Below are positions 35,526 to 43,384 of a stretch of DNA of 64,000 bases, piece after piece. This DNA comes from Nostoc punctiforme NIES-2108 (GTDB taxonomy: Bacteria > Cyanobacteriota > Cyanobacteriia > Cyanobacteriales > Nostocaceae). The stretch's first letter is position 1; every line of letters begins with the position of its first letter. The stretch covers positions 226,520 through 290,519 of the forward strand of contig LXQE01000096.1 of NCBI GenBank assembly GCA_003326195.1, given 5' to 3'. The notes beneath the pieces were generated by a model that did no database searches, was not told where the DNA came from, and saw only the letters and a list, made by a program, of their open reading frames with translations. A program made the translations under genes and the position numbers.

Positions 35526-38500
35526 ATGACAACCTGTAAAGATAGGAATTGGCACTCAGATTTATTAGAAGTTTTTGGCATTATTGGAGTGCTTGCTCAC
35601 GGCATATTTTGTTCTGAAAATCACGCCTTAGCCCAGATTACGCCTGATGGAACATTGGATAATAACTCTTCAATAATCACTCCCAATGTCAACATTAAAG
35701 GACTTCCGGCTGACCGCATTGATGGTGGAGCAACTCGCGGTGCAAACCTGTTCCATAGTTTCCAGGAATTCAATGTGGGAGAATTGCAGCGTGTTTATTT
35801 TGCCAATCCCACGGGAATCTCCAATATTCTCACACGGGTGACGGGAAGTAATATCTCTAATATTCTCGGCACTTTAGGGGTAGATGGTGGCGCAAATTTG
35901 TTTTTTATTAATCCCAATGGGATTTTATTTGGGAATAATGCACAGCTGGATGTAGCGGGTTCCTTTGTAGGGAGTACGGCGAATTCTTTTGTGTTTGGCA
36001 ATGGGTTGGAATTTAGTGCAACTAATCCTCAGAATCCTTCTTCATTGCTAACAGTTAATCCTTCTGCTTTACTATTCAATCAACTTCAGGCTGGCAGAAT
36101 TGAAAACAGGTCAATTGCACCAGTAGAAGATAATATCTTTGGTTTACGAGTGCCAGATGGTCAGAGTTTGCTATTAGTGGGTGGAGACGTTGCCATCAAC
36201 GGAGGTAAATTGAATGCTCCGGGTGGGCGAGTGGAATTGGCAGGAATTGCAGGTGAGGGGACAGTCGGACTGAATGTGGATGGTAATAATTTGAGTTTGA
36301 TTGTTCCTGATAATGTAGCTAAAGCCGATATCTCACTCAGTAATCAAGCCTTGGTCAGTACCAGTGGCGAAGGTGGCGGCGCTATTCAGGTGTGGGGTAA
36401 AGGAGTTACAGTCAGTGGAGGTTCCCAGATTGAAGCCAGCACTTTAGGAGCATTACCTGGAAAAGGATTGAGTGTAAATGCTTCCGAATCAGTGCAAGTC
36501 GTTGGAGAATCACCTACTGGAATTCGTAGCGGTTTATTTGCTGAAACTTTTGGGACAGGAAGCGCAGGAAACCTGACAATTAACACCAGACAGTTACAAA
36601 TCTTAGCAGGAGGAAAGATTTCATCTAGTACAACGAATGCAGGTTTGGCAGGAAATTTGATCGTGAATGCCTCAGAATCAGTGCAACTAATTGGTATTCC
36701 AGATAATCCCAATTTAGGTTCTAGTGGTATGTTTGCTGCATCTAATGGAGTGGGAGACGCCGGAAACATCACGATTAACACTAGACAGTTACTCATCCAA
36801 AATGGAGCCGGAATCACAACTGATAACGAAGGTAAAGGGGTTGGAGGGAGTATAACAGTAAATGCCGAATCAGTGCAGCTAGTCGGTACTGCGATTCTGC
36901 CACAGTTTCCTAATAGATGGTATCCTAGCAAAATAAGTTCTAACGCTTATAGCACAGGGCCCGCAGGAAAGATTACGATTAATACCAATCAGTTGTTAAT
37001 CCAAGATGGAGCAGCGATTTCAGCTCGAACTAGCGGTAGTGGGGCTGGAGGAAGTTTGACGATAAATGCCTCCCAATCAGTTAAACTGATAGGATCTGCT
37101 ACTAATAGTAATAGTCTATTTCCCTTTCCCAGCAGCTTGGTGACTCAAACATTGAGTACAGGAACAGCAGGAGATTTGGTAATTAACACCAATCAGTTGA
37201 TTGTCCGAGAAGGACAACTATCTGCCAGTACTTTTGGACAAGGGAATGCTGGCAATATAAACATTGAAACTGTCACCATGAATATCATTGATAGTCAAGT
37301 GGGAAGCAGTGTTTACCGTAAAGGGTTTGCAGGAAATTTGACTATTCACGCTGCCGAGTCAGTGGAAATCAGTGGAAAAATCAAATCGTTTACATCTAAT
37401 ATTGAAAATCCTGCTGGCTTATTTGCTCAGGTAAACCCTAGAGGTGAGGGTCGCGGTGGCAACTTGACCATTGAGACAAAACGCTTGAGTGTCAGTCATG
37501 GAGGCAAAGTGCAAGTCGCTACTTTTGGTCAAGGCGACGCTGGTAATCTCACAATTCGGGCTTCTGAAGTAGAAGTATTTGATACACCTGTTGATAACCT
37601 CTATGCTACAGGAATCAACGCAGGTATTGAACTAGACGCAGACGAAACAGTTATTCCACCTAGAGGCAATGGTGGCGATTTAACAATTGAAACCGATCGC
37701 TTGAGTGTGAGAGGTGGTGCAATAATATCGGTTGGCACTGCTGGAGTGGGCAATGCAGGTAGATTGCGAATTCATGCGTCGAAATCTGTCGAAGTTGTTG
37801 GGAAATCACCAAATGGTAACTTTAACAGCCAAATCAGCGCTGCGGTGACGCCAGAAGGTACTGGTAGTGGGGGAAGTTTAAAGATTGAAACTGAGCAGAT
37901 GAGTGTTCGGGATGGAGGTGAAGTCACTGTCAGTAGTACCGGAGCGGGGACGGCAGGCAACCTTGACATCCAAGCTCGTTCTCTGAGTCTAGATAATCAA
38001 GGAGCGATCGCCGCCATAACCAGATCGGGGAATGGTGGTAATATTACCCTGAAGTTGCAAGACTTATTATTACTACGCAATCATAGTCAAATTTCTACCA
38101 CTGCCGGCAGTAGCGAATTCGGTGGCAATGGCGGTAATCTGATCATTAATAGCCCTTTCATTGTCGCTGTTCCCAAAGAAAATAGCGATATCAGCGCTAA
38201 TGCCTTCACAGGTATTGGTGGTAAAGTTGACATTACAACAAACGGCATTTTCGGTATTCTCGCGCAAAAAAGCCCAACCGAAAACAGTGACATTACAGCG
38301 AGTTCGGAATTGGGAGTAAGTGGGCAAGTAACTATCAACAGTCCTGATACTGACCCTAGTCGCGGATTAACTCAACTACCCTCCAACCTCGTGGATGCAT
38401 CCCGACAAATTGCTCAAGGTTGCACTCCTAGAAGAGGACAAAATGCCAGTCGCTTTATTGCCACTGGACGCGGTGGATTACCCCAAAGCCCTAATGAACT

Positions 38501-38714
38501 GTTGCGAGGACGAGCAGTGATTACTGGTTGGGTAGATTTGCCCGCACAAATAACAGCCATCACGGATAAATCATCTACTGCATCTATGACTAAATCTACC
38601 GATCCGATTGTCGAGGCTCAAGGATGGATCGTTGATGATAACGGTAATATTATGCTTGTGGCTCAATCTGTGCAAAGTTCTTTTATTCCCTCTGCCATGT
38701 CTTGTAGTCAATAA
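35526..38714 (+). CDS. Filamentous haemagglutinin-like TPS protein 3
   Basis: Third paralogue, 1062 aa. N-terminal about 220 residues follow proteins 1 and 2 (HALAQITPDGTLDNNSS; FFINPNGILFGNN). The central beta-helix is different in type, with AGNLTINTRQLQI and SESVQLVGxxxx blocks, so it is not a simple copy. The C-terminal about 200 residues again match the others (GCTPRRGQNASRFIATGRGG; SAMSCSQ). Predicted secreted adhesin; partner pore not in window. Conserved ends with a swapped middle suggest recombination between family members. Confidence 0.93.
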   Translation: MTTCKDRNWHSDLLEVFGIIGVLAHGIFCSENHALAQITPDGTLDNNSSIITPNVNIKGLPADRIDGGATRGANLFHSFQEFNVGELQRVYFANPTGISNILTRVTGSNISNILGTLGVDGGANLFFINPNGILFGNNAQLDVAGSFVGSTANSFVFGNGLEFSATNPQNPSSLLTVNPSALLFNQLQAGRIENRSIAPVEDNIFGLRVPDGQSLLLVGGDVAINGGKLNAPGGRVELAGIAGEGTVGLNVDGNNLSLIVPDNVAKADISLSNQALVSTSGEGGGAIQVWGKGVTVSGGSQIEASTLGALPGKGLSVNASESVQVVGESPTGIRSGLFAETFGTGSAGNLTINTRQLQILAGGKISSSTTNAGLAGNLIVNASESVQLIGIPDNPNLGSSGMFAASNGVGDAGNITINTRQLLIQNGAGITTDNEGKGVGGSITVNAESVQLVGTAILPQFPNRWYPSKISSNAYSTGPAGKITINTNQLLIQDGAAISARTSGSGAGGSLTINASQSVKLIGSATNSNSLFPFPSSLVTQTLSTGTAGDLVINTNQLIVREGQLSASTFGQGNAGNINIETVTMNIIDSQVGSSVYRKGFAGNLTIHAAESVEISGKIKSFTSNIENPAGLFAQVNPRGEGRGGNLTIETKRLSVSHGGKVQVATFGQGDAGNLTIRASEVEVFDTPVDNLYATGINAGIELDADETVIPPRGNGGDLTIETDRLSVRGGAIISVGTAGVGNAGRLRIHASKSVEVVGKSPNGNFNSQISAAVTPEGTGSGGSLKIETEQMSVRDGGEVTVSSTGAGTAGNLDIQARSLSLDNQGAIAAITRSGNGGNITLKLQDLLLLRNHSQISTTAGSSEFGGNGGNLIINSPFIVAVPKENSDISANAFTGIGGKVDITTNGIFGILAQKSPTENSDITASSELGVSGQVTINSPDTDPSRGLTQLPSNLVDASRQIAQGCTPRRGQNASRFIATGRGGLPQSPNELLRGRAVITGWVDLPAQITAITDKSSTASMTKSTDPIVEAQGWIVDDNGNIMLVAQSVQSSFIPSAMSCSQ

Positions 38715-38838
38715 TTCATTACTCCAATCGGGGGAGGAATTTCTATTTATCTAAGTATTTCTTCAGAAAAGTTATTACTTTTCACTACTCCTAGCAAAAT
38801 AAAATTAGGCCAAAGCATTAAAGCGAATCGCCAAAGCG

Positions 38839-41436
38839 ATGACACAGCTTAAAATACCCATCACCACAATCACTATACAAACTAACCTTGATTCAACAAT
38901 TGCTGTTTCTGTGGGGATGGGTATTGCGTGGCTTTCCGCCGTAGGCATCGCAGCTTTTTGGGCAAATTGCGCTTTTGCTCAAATTACCCCCGATACCACT
39001 CTACCGAATAATTCCACCATCAAACTAGAAGGGAACACCAGAATTATTGAAGGCGGAACCAAAGCGGGTGGCAATCTGTTCCACAGTTTTAGCGAGTTTT
39101 CTATTCCTACTGGTGGCACTGCTTTTTTTAACAATGCTCTTGATATTCAGAACATTATCAGCCGAGTAACAGGTGGAGCGGTGTCTAATATTGATGGGTT
39201 AATCCAAACTAACGGCACCGCTAACCTGTTTCTACTTAATCCCAATGGAATTATTTTTGGACGTAATGCCAGTTTAAGTGTCGGTTCTTTTTTGGCAACA
39301 ACGGTCGATGCGATCGTGTTTCCTAATGGTGCTCAATTTAGTGCAACTAATCCCGGTGAACCGAGTAGCTTACTGACGATAGTAGGCGATCCGAGTGGTT
39401 TCCTGGCTTCTGGGCGGCAACCTGGGAGCATTCAAACCTTCGGTAGTTTCCTCACAGTTCAGGGAAGGCAGAGTTTGGTCTTACTCGGTGGAAATCTCAG
39501 GTTCGATTCTGAAGGCAGTAGTCCAGACGGTACATCAAGCGTTTTAGGTACCGCTGACATTCTGGAAGGGCAAGTTGAACTGGGGAGTATCGCTGGGGCT
39601 GGTATTGTCCAACTCTCCAGAATGCCAACACCGGATAATAACCTTCTGAGCCTAAGTTTTCCAGATCAGTTGACACGGGGAGATGTATCATTCAGGCACG
39701 GAAGTACAATCAGTGTTCTTGCTGAAAGTGGCGGCAATATCTCAATTTATGCACAAGATATCCGCATTTTGGAAGGCAGCAAACTTTTAGCTGGGATTGG
39801 GGGAGGGTTAAACGGAACGCAGGCAGGAGATATTAGGTTAAATGCAACGGGTGCAATTACCTTGAGCGGTCAATCCAGTGATGGGGAAAGGAGTCAGCTT
39901 TCTAACACGGTGAGTCAGGCGAATTCTGTTGGCCATGCCGGAAACATTCTGATTACAGCCAGATCGCTCTCGGTCACCGATGGCGGCGAAATCAACACCA
40001 GCACCTTTGGGCAAGGCAATGCAGGCAATATCGCGATCGCCGCTCCAACGGTTTTCCTGGATACAGGGTTTCAGGGGGGTGGGATTTTCAGTAATGCGAA
40101 TCCGGCTGTTAGTGGAGAAGGCGGGAGTATCTTTATTAAGACGAATACCCTTTCTCTCACGAACGGATCAACGCTAAATGTAGCTACCGCTGGACAAGGA
40201 AATGCAGGCAATATTTTCATTGATACGCGATCGCTCTCGGTTACCGGAGGTGCTAAAATTGCTGCCAACACCACTAATGGATTGAATGCCGGGAATGTAG
40301 TGATCAATGCCAGGGATACGGTTAAGGTGGATGGGTTTGGAGTGGATCAAAATGGGCAAGTGATGCTTCGAAAAAATGGAGAACCTGCACTCAGTCAAAT
40401 CATTAGTGGTGTAGACGGTGGCAGTGGGCAAGGGGGAGATATTCGCATCACCACCGGATCTCTATTCGTTACCAATGGTGGACAACTCACCGCCAACACC
40501 TTTGGGCAAGGGAATGCTGGAAACATTATCGTCAATGCCCGTGACTTTATTTCTCTCAGTGGAAGACTCAACCAAGGCTCCGTCGATGAGCCAAGCGGAC
40601 TGCTTGCTAGAACTACAAATAGCGGACAGGGTGGAAGCATTATCCTCCAACCCCAAGCTGTTAATCAAGTATTGTCTGTGTTTGTTCAAGATGGAGCCAC
40701 GATCTCCGTCAACAGCCAGGGCAGTGGCACAGGCGGCAACATCAACATCACCACAGGGTTACTTTCTATAACTAACAGTGCTGAGTTAGCTACCAGTAAT
40801 ATAGGACAGGGTAATGCAGGTGACATAGGAGTTACAGCCCGTTCTATTCGTCTTGATAACAAAGGCAGTATTCAAGCTAGAACTACATCAGGCAATGGTG
40901 GAGATATTACGTTTAACGTGCAAGACCTGTTAACCTTGCGTCGTACCAGCCAAATCTCCACTACTGCTGGTACTGACCAAAAAGAAGGAAATGGCGGTAA
41001 TATCACCATCAATATCCCATCGGGCTTCATCGTCGCCGTTCCCAAAGAAAATAGCAATATTACTGCCAATGCGTTCAAAGGCTCTGGTGGTAAAGTCACA
41101 ATCAATGCTACTGGTATTTTTGGTATGACAGTGCTGAGTCGAGAAGACTTGGTGCGACTGTTGGGAACTAACGACCTAGCTGAACTCGACCTTCAACGGC
41201 TTCCAAGTAGCATCACGGCAATTTCCCAGACAAGTCCTACTTTAAACGGTCAGGTAACTATCAACAGTCCAGATAATGACCCTAGTCGCGGATTAACTCA
41301 ACTACCCTCCATGCATCCCGACAAATTGCTCAAGGTTGCACTCCCAGAAGACTACAAACCGCTAGTCGTTTTATCGCTACCGGACGCGGTGGATTACCCC
41401 AAAGCCCTAATGAACCGTTGCGAGGACGAGCAGTGA
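38839..41436 (+). CDS. Filamentous haemagglutinin-like TPS protein 4 (frameshifted 3' end)
   Basis: Fourth, more divergent TPS protein, 865 aa as read. The signal peptide (to about residue 48, CAFAQITPD) contains a stretch encoded by the dispersed GTAGGCATCGCAGC repeat. The TPS domain carries LFLLNPNGIIFGRN, and the beta-helix has GQGNAGNI repeats. Relative to gene 3 a 10-base deletion at 41310/41311 (loss of AACCTCGTGG) shifts the frame, so the shared C-terminal block is replaced by 41 unrelated residues. The original frame stays open to 41630. The TPS domain is intact, so secretion may survive; loss of the C-terminal block may matter. Confidence 0.88.
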   Translation: MTQLKIPITTITIQTNLDSTIAVSVGMGIAWLSAVGIAAFWANCAFAQITPDTTLPNNSTIKLEGNTRIIEGGTKAGGNLFHSFSEFSIPTGGTAFFNNALDIQNIISRVTGGAVSNIDGLIQTNGTANLFLLNPNGIIFGRNASLSVGSFLATTVDAIVFPNGAQFSATNPGEPSSLLTIVGDPSGFLASGRQPGSIQTFGSFLTVQGRQSLVLLGGNLRFDSEGSSPDGTSSVLGTADILEGQVELGSIAGAGIVQLSRMPTPDNNLLSLSFPDQLTRGDVSFRHGSTISVLAESGGNISIYAQDIRILEGSKLLAGIGGGLNGTQAGDIRLNATGAITLSGQSSDGERSQLSNTVSQANSVGHAGNILITARSLSVTDGGEINTSTFGQGNAGNIAIAAPTVFLDTGFQGGGIFSNANPAVSGEGGSIFIKTNTLSLTNGSTLNVATAGQGNAGNIFIDTRSLSVTGGAKIAANTTNGLNAGNVVINARDTVKVDGFGVDQNGQVMLRKNGEPALSQIISGVDGGSGQGGDIRITTGSLFVTNGGQLTANTFGQGNAGNIIVNARDFISLSGRLNQGSVDEPSGLLARTTNSGQGGSIILQPQAVNQVLSVFVQDGATISVNSQGSGTGGNINITTGLLSITNSAELATSNIGQGNAGDIGVTARSIRLDNKGSIQARTTSGNGGDITFNVQDLLTLRRTSQISTTAGTDQKEGNGGNITINIPSGFIVAVPKENSNITANAFKGSGGKVTINATGIFGMTVLSREDLVRLLGTNDLAELDLQRLPSSITAISQTSPTLNGQVTINSPDNDPSRGLTQLPSMHPDKLLKVALPEDYKPLVVLSLPDAVDYPKALMNRCEDEQ

Positions 41437-41630
41437 TTACTGGTTGGGTAGATTTGCCCGCACAAGCAACAGCCATTACGGACAAATTATCTACTGCATC
41501 TATGACCAAATCTACCGAGCCGATTGTCGAGGCTCAAGGATGGATCGTTGATGGTAACGGTAATATTATGCTTGTGGCTCAATCTGTGCAAAGTTCTTTT
41601 ATTCCCTCTGCCATGTCTTGTAGTCAATAG
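41313..41630 (+). pseudogene. Detached C-terminal block of haemagglutinin 4
   Basis: In the other frame from the 10-base deletion onward the DNA still encodes ASRQIAQGCTPRR...FIATGRGGLPQSPNEPLRGRAV and ends SAMSCSQ, as in proteins 1-3. It has no start or ribosome site of its own that looks functional; the ATG-like frame start at 41418 is incidental. The open frame indicates that the deletion is recent. Confidence 0.85.
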
Positions 41631-42098
41631 ACTTCTTGGCATTGTGGGGTAAAGGGGAAGGGGTAAAGGGTAAAGGTATGGAATTTTCACAAACCCAGTA
41701 ACCTTTAACCTTTCTCTGACATCTTGCAAAAGCAACTTCTGCAAGAAGTCTATCGACCGATAATACAAAATTTCTGCTTGGGGTGCATAAAAAATAAAAC
41801 TCATCGTATATGAGTTTAGCAGGGAGATTCACTTAGCTCAACTTTATTCAACAAAAAGCCCTGACTCTTGGGCAAATGCTTTTTAAGTAAAACTATCTTC
41901 CCTTAAAGGTTTCAGGGATAGTGTAGACCTTATTTAGCGTTTTGTTGCAGATATCTTGTTGCCAACAAAACCGATAAAGTCGAGCTAAAACCGGACTTCC
42001 AATTACGTCTCTATGTGATGAAATATCACCCTAGATAGACCTTGCTGAAACCAAAAAACTAAAACCTTTTACTTTTACTACTCAGAGGAATAACTAAA
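41631..42098. other. Upstream region of RTX gene 1
   Basis: No gene. It carries the third copy of the GTGCATAAA-N12-TCGTA motif (41783-41808) and a weak continuation of the leader similarity (GCAGGGAGATTCACTTA, 41819-41835, versus GCAAAGAAGTTCATTTA at 20480). A CAACTTCTGCAAGAAGT-type inverted repeat lies at about 41730-41753. Confidence 0.5.
41783..41808 (+). promoter_or_regulatory. Shared promoter-like motif, site 3
   Basis: GTGCATAAA at 41783-41791 and TCGTA at 41804-41808, the same 21-base spacing as sites 1 and 2 about 20 kb away; 291 bases before the RTX gene start. Confidence 0.55.
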
Positions 42099-43070
42099 AT
42101 GCCAACCTATAGTGGAACTAACGGAAATGACAATATTATCGGTAGTATTTTTACTGATAGTATCTTTGGGTTTGGAGGAAACGATACCCTTAATCCTGGG
42201 TCTGGACTTAATGATTATATAGATGGCGGCACGGGAATCGATTTACTCGTAGCCGACTACTCCAATGTCAGCAGTCCCTACAGCTTTTCCTTCAATAATA
42301 TCGAAAAAATTTCCTTCAAAGGCGGTAACGGAGTTGATAATTTTACCTTCAACAACACCACTGATACCCTATACGGTAATGGTGGCAACGATATCTTGGA
42401 TGCTGGGGCTTTCGATGATTATCTTAATGGCGGCAGTGGAAGTGACTCTATCTACGGAGGCGATGGTAACGATACCCTTAATCCTGGATCTGGAGTTAAT
42501 GATTATATAGATGGCGGCACGGGGATTGATTTACTCGTAGTCGACTACTTTAATGTCAGCGATCCGTACAGCTTTTCCTTCAATAACATCGAAAAAGTTT
42601 CCTTCAATGGCAGTAACGGAGTTGATAATTTTACCTTCAACAATACCACTGACACCCTATACGGTAATGGTGGCAATGATGTCTTGGATGCCGGGGCATT
42701 TGATGACTATCTTAATGGCGGCAGTGGTAATGACTCTCTCTACGGAGGCGACGGCAATGATATTTTAAATGGTCGTACAGACAACGATTACCTTGTGGGA
42801 GGAAGTGGAGCCGATAAATTTGTCTTCGATTCTCTGTCTGATGGAATTGATTACATTGCAGACTTTAAGTACTTTGAAGGAGATAAAATTCAGATTTCTA
42901 AATTTGGATTTGGTGCGAGTTCTACCAGTCAGTTTAGTTATAACAACAGCACAGGTGCTTTGTCTTTTGATAAATCTCCGTTTGATGCGATCGCATCGGT
43001 TCAATTTGCCTCTCTCCAAACCAACTTAGGGAGCGGATTTCTTCCTAGTGTTGACATCGTTTTGGTTTAA
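42099..43070 (+). CDS. RTX / haemolysin-type calcium-binding protein 1
   Basis: Protein of 323 aa made mainly of GGxGxDxx nonapeptides (GGSGSDSIYGGDGNDTL) that bind calcium in a parallel beta-roll; such proteins are exported by type I systems through a C-terminal signal. It contains a near-perfect internal duplication with a 288-base (96-residue) period, first copy from about 42183 and second from about 42471 (NDYIDGGTGIDLLVxDYxNV ... NNIEKxSFxGxNGVDNFTFN). No enzymatic domain is recognisable. It has no N-terminal signal peptide. It may use the HlyD-type machinery of the island or another exporter. Confidence 0.88.
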   Translation: MPTYSGTNGNDNIIGSIFTDSIFGFGGNDTLNPGSGLNDYIDGGTGIDLLVADYSNVSSPYSFSFNNIEKISFKGGNGVDNFTFNNTTDTLYGNGGNDILDAGAFDDYLNGGSGSDSIYGGDGNDTLNPGSGVNDYIDGGTGIDLLVVDYFNVSDPYSFSFNNIEKVSFNGSNGVDNFTFNNTTDTLYGNGGNDVLDAGAFDDYLNGGSGNDSLYGGDGNDILNGRTDNDYLVGGSGADKFVFDSLSDGIDYIADFKYFEGDKIQISKFGFGASSTSQFSYNNSTGALSFDKSPFDAIASVQFASLQTNLGSGFLPSVDIVLV

Positions 43071-43243
43071 AACAGGACTAATGTTAACAGGAGTAAGAGT
43101 TACATTTAAGAGTTGACCAAGTTCATTGATGATAAAACGCTTTACAGAAATCATCTAGATGACAAAACATAGGACAGGTTACTGGATTTGTTGTTATTTT
43201 CAGCTACCTGTCCTTTTCCTGATCCCGAACTCAGGTTAATTAG
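43071..43243. other. Spacer between RTX gene and orphan tail
   Basis: No gene. An inverted pair CAGGTTACTGGATTT...CAGCTACCTGTCC is weak. The stretch marks the junction between the RTX gene and the relic that follows. Confidence 0.3.
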
Positions 43244-43351
43244 ATTGTGGAGGCTCAAGGATGGATTGTTGATGGTAAGGGTGATATTATGCTTGTGGCT
43301 CCATTTGTGCAAAGTTCTTTTATTCCCTCTGCCATGTCTTGTGGTCAATAA
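43244..43351 (+). pseudogene. Orphan haemagglutinin C-terminal tail
   Basis: Thirty-five codons plus a stop encoding IVEAQGWIVDGKGDIMLV...VQSSFIPSAMSCGQ, the extreme C terminus of the haemagglutinin family, preceded by unrelated sequence and an in-frame stop (TAG). The bases after its stop (TAATTTGTTACTCCAAGA) match those after haemagglutinin 1, and the CHAT-TPR gene follows at once. This is the remains of a haemagglutinin gene that once stood directly before the CHAT gene. Confidence 0.85.
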
Positions 43352-43384
43352 TTTGTTACTCCAAGATTCAAGGGAGGAATTCTG

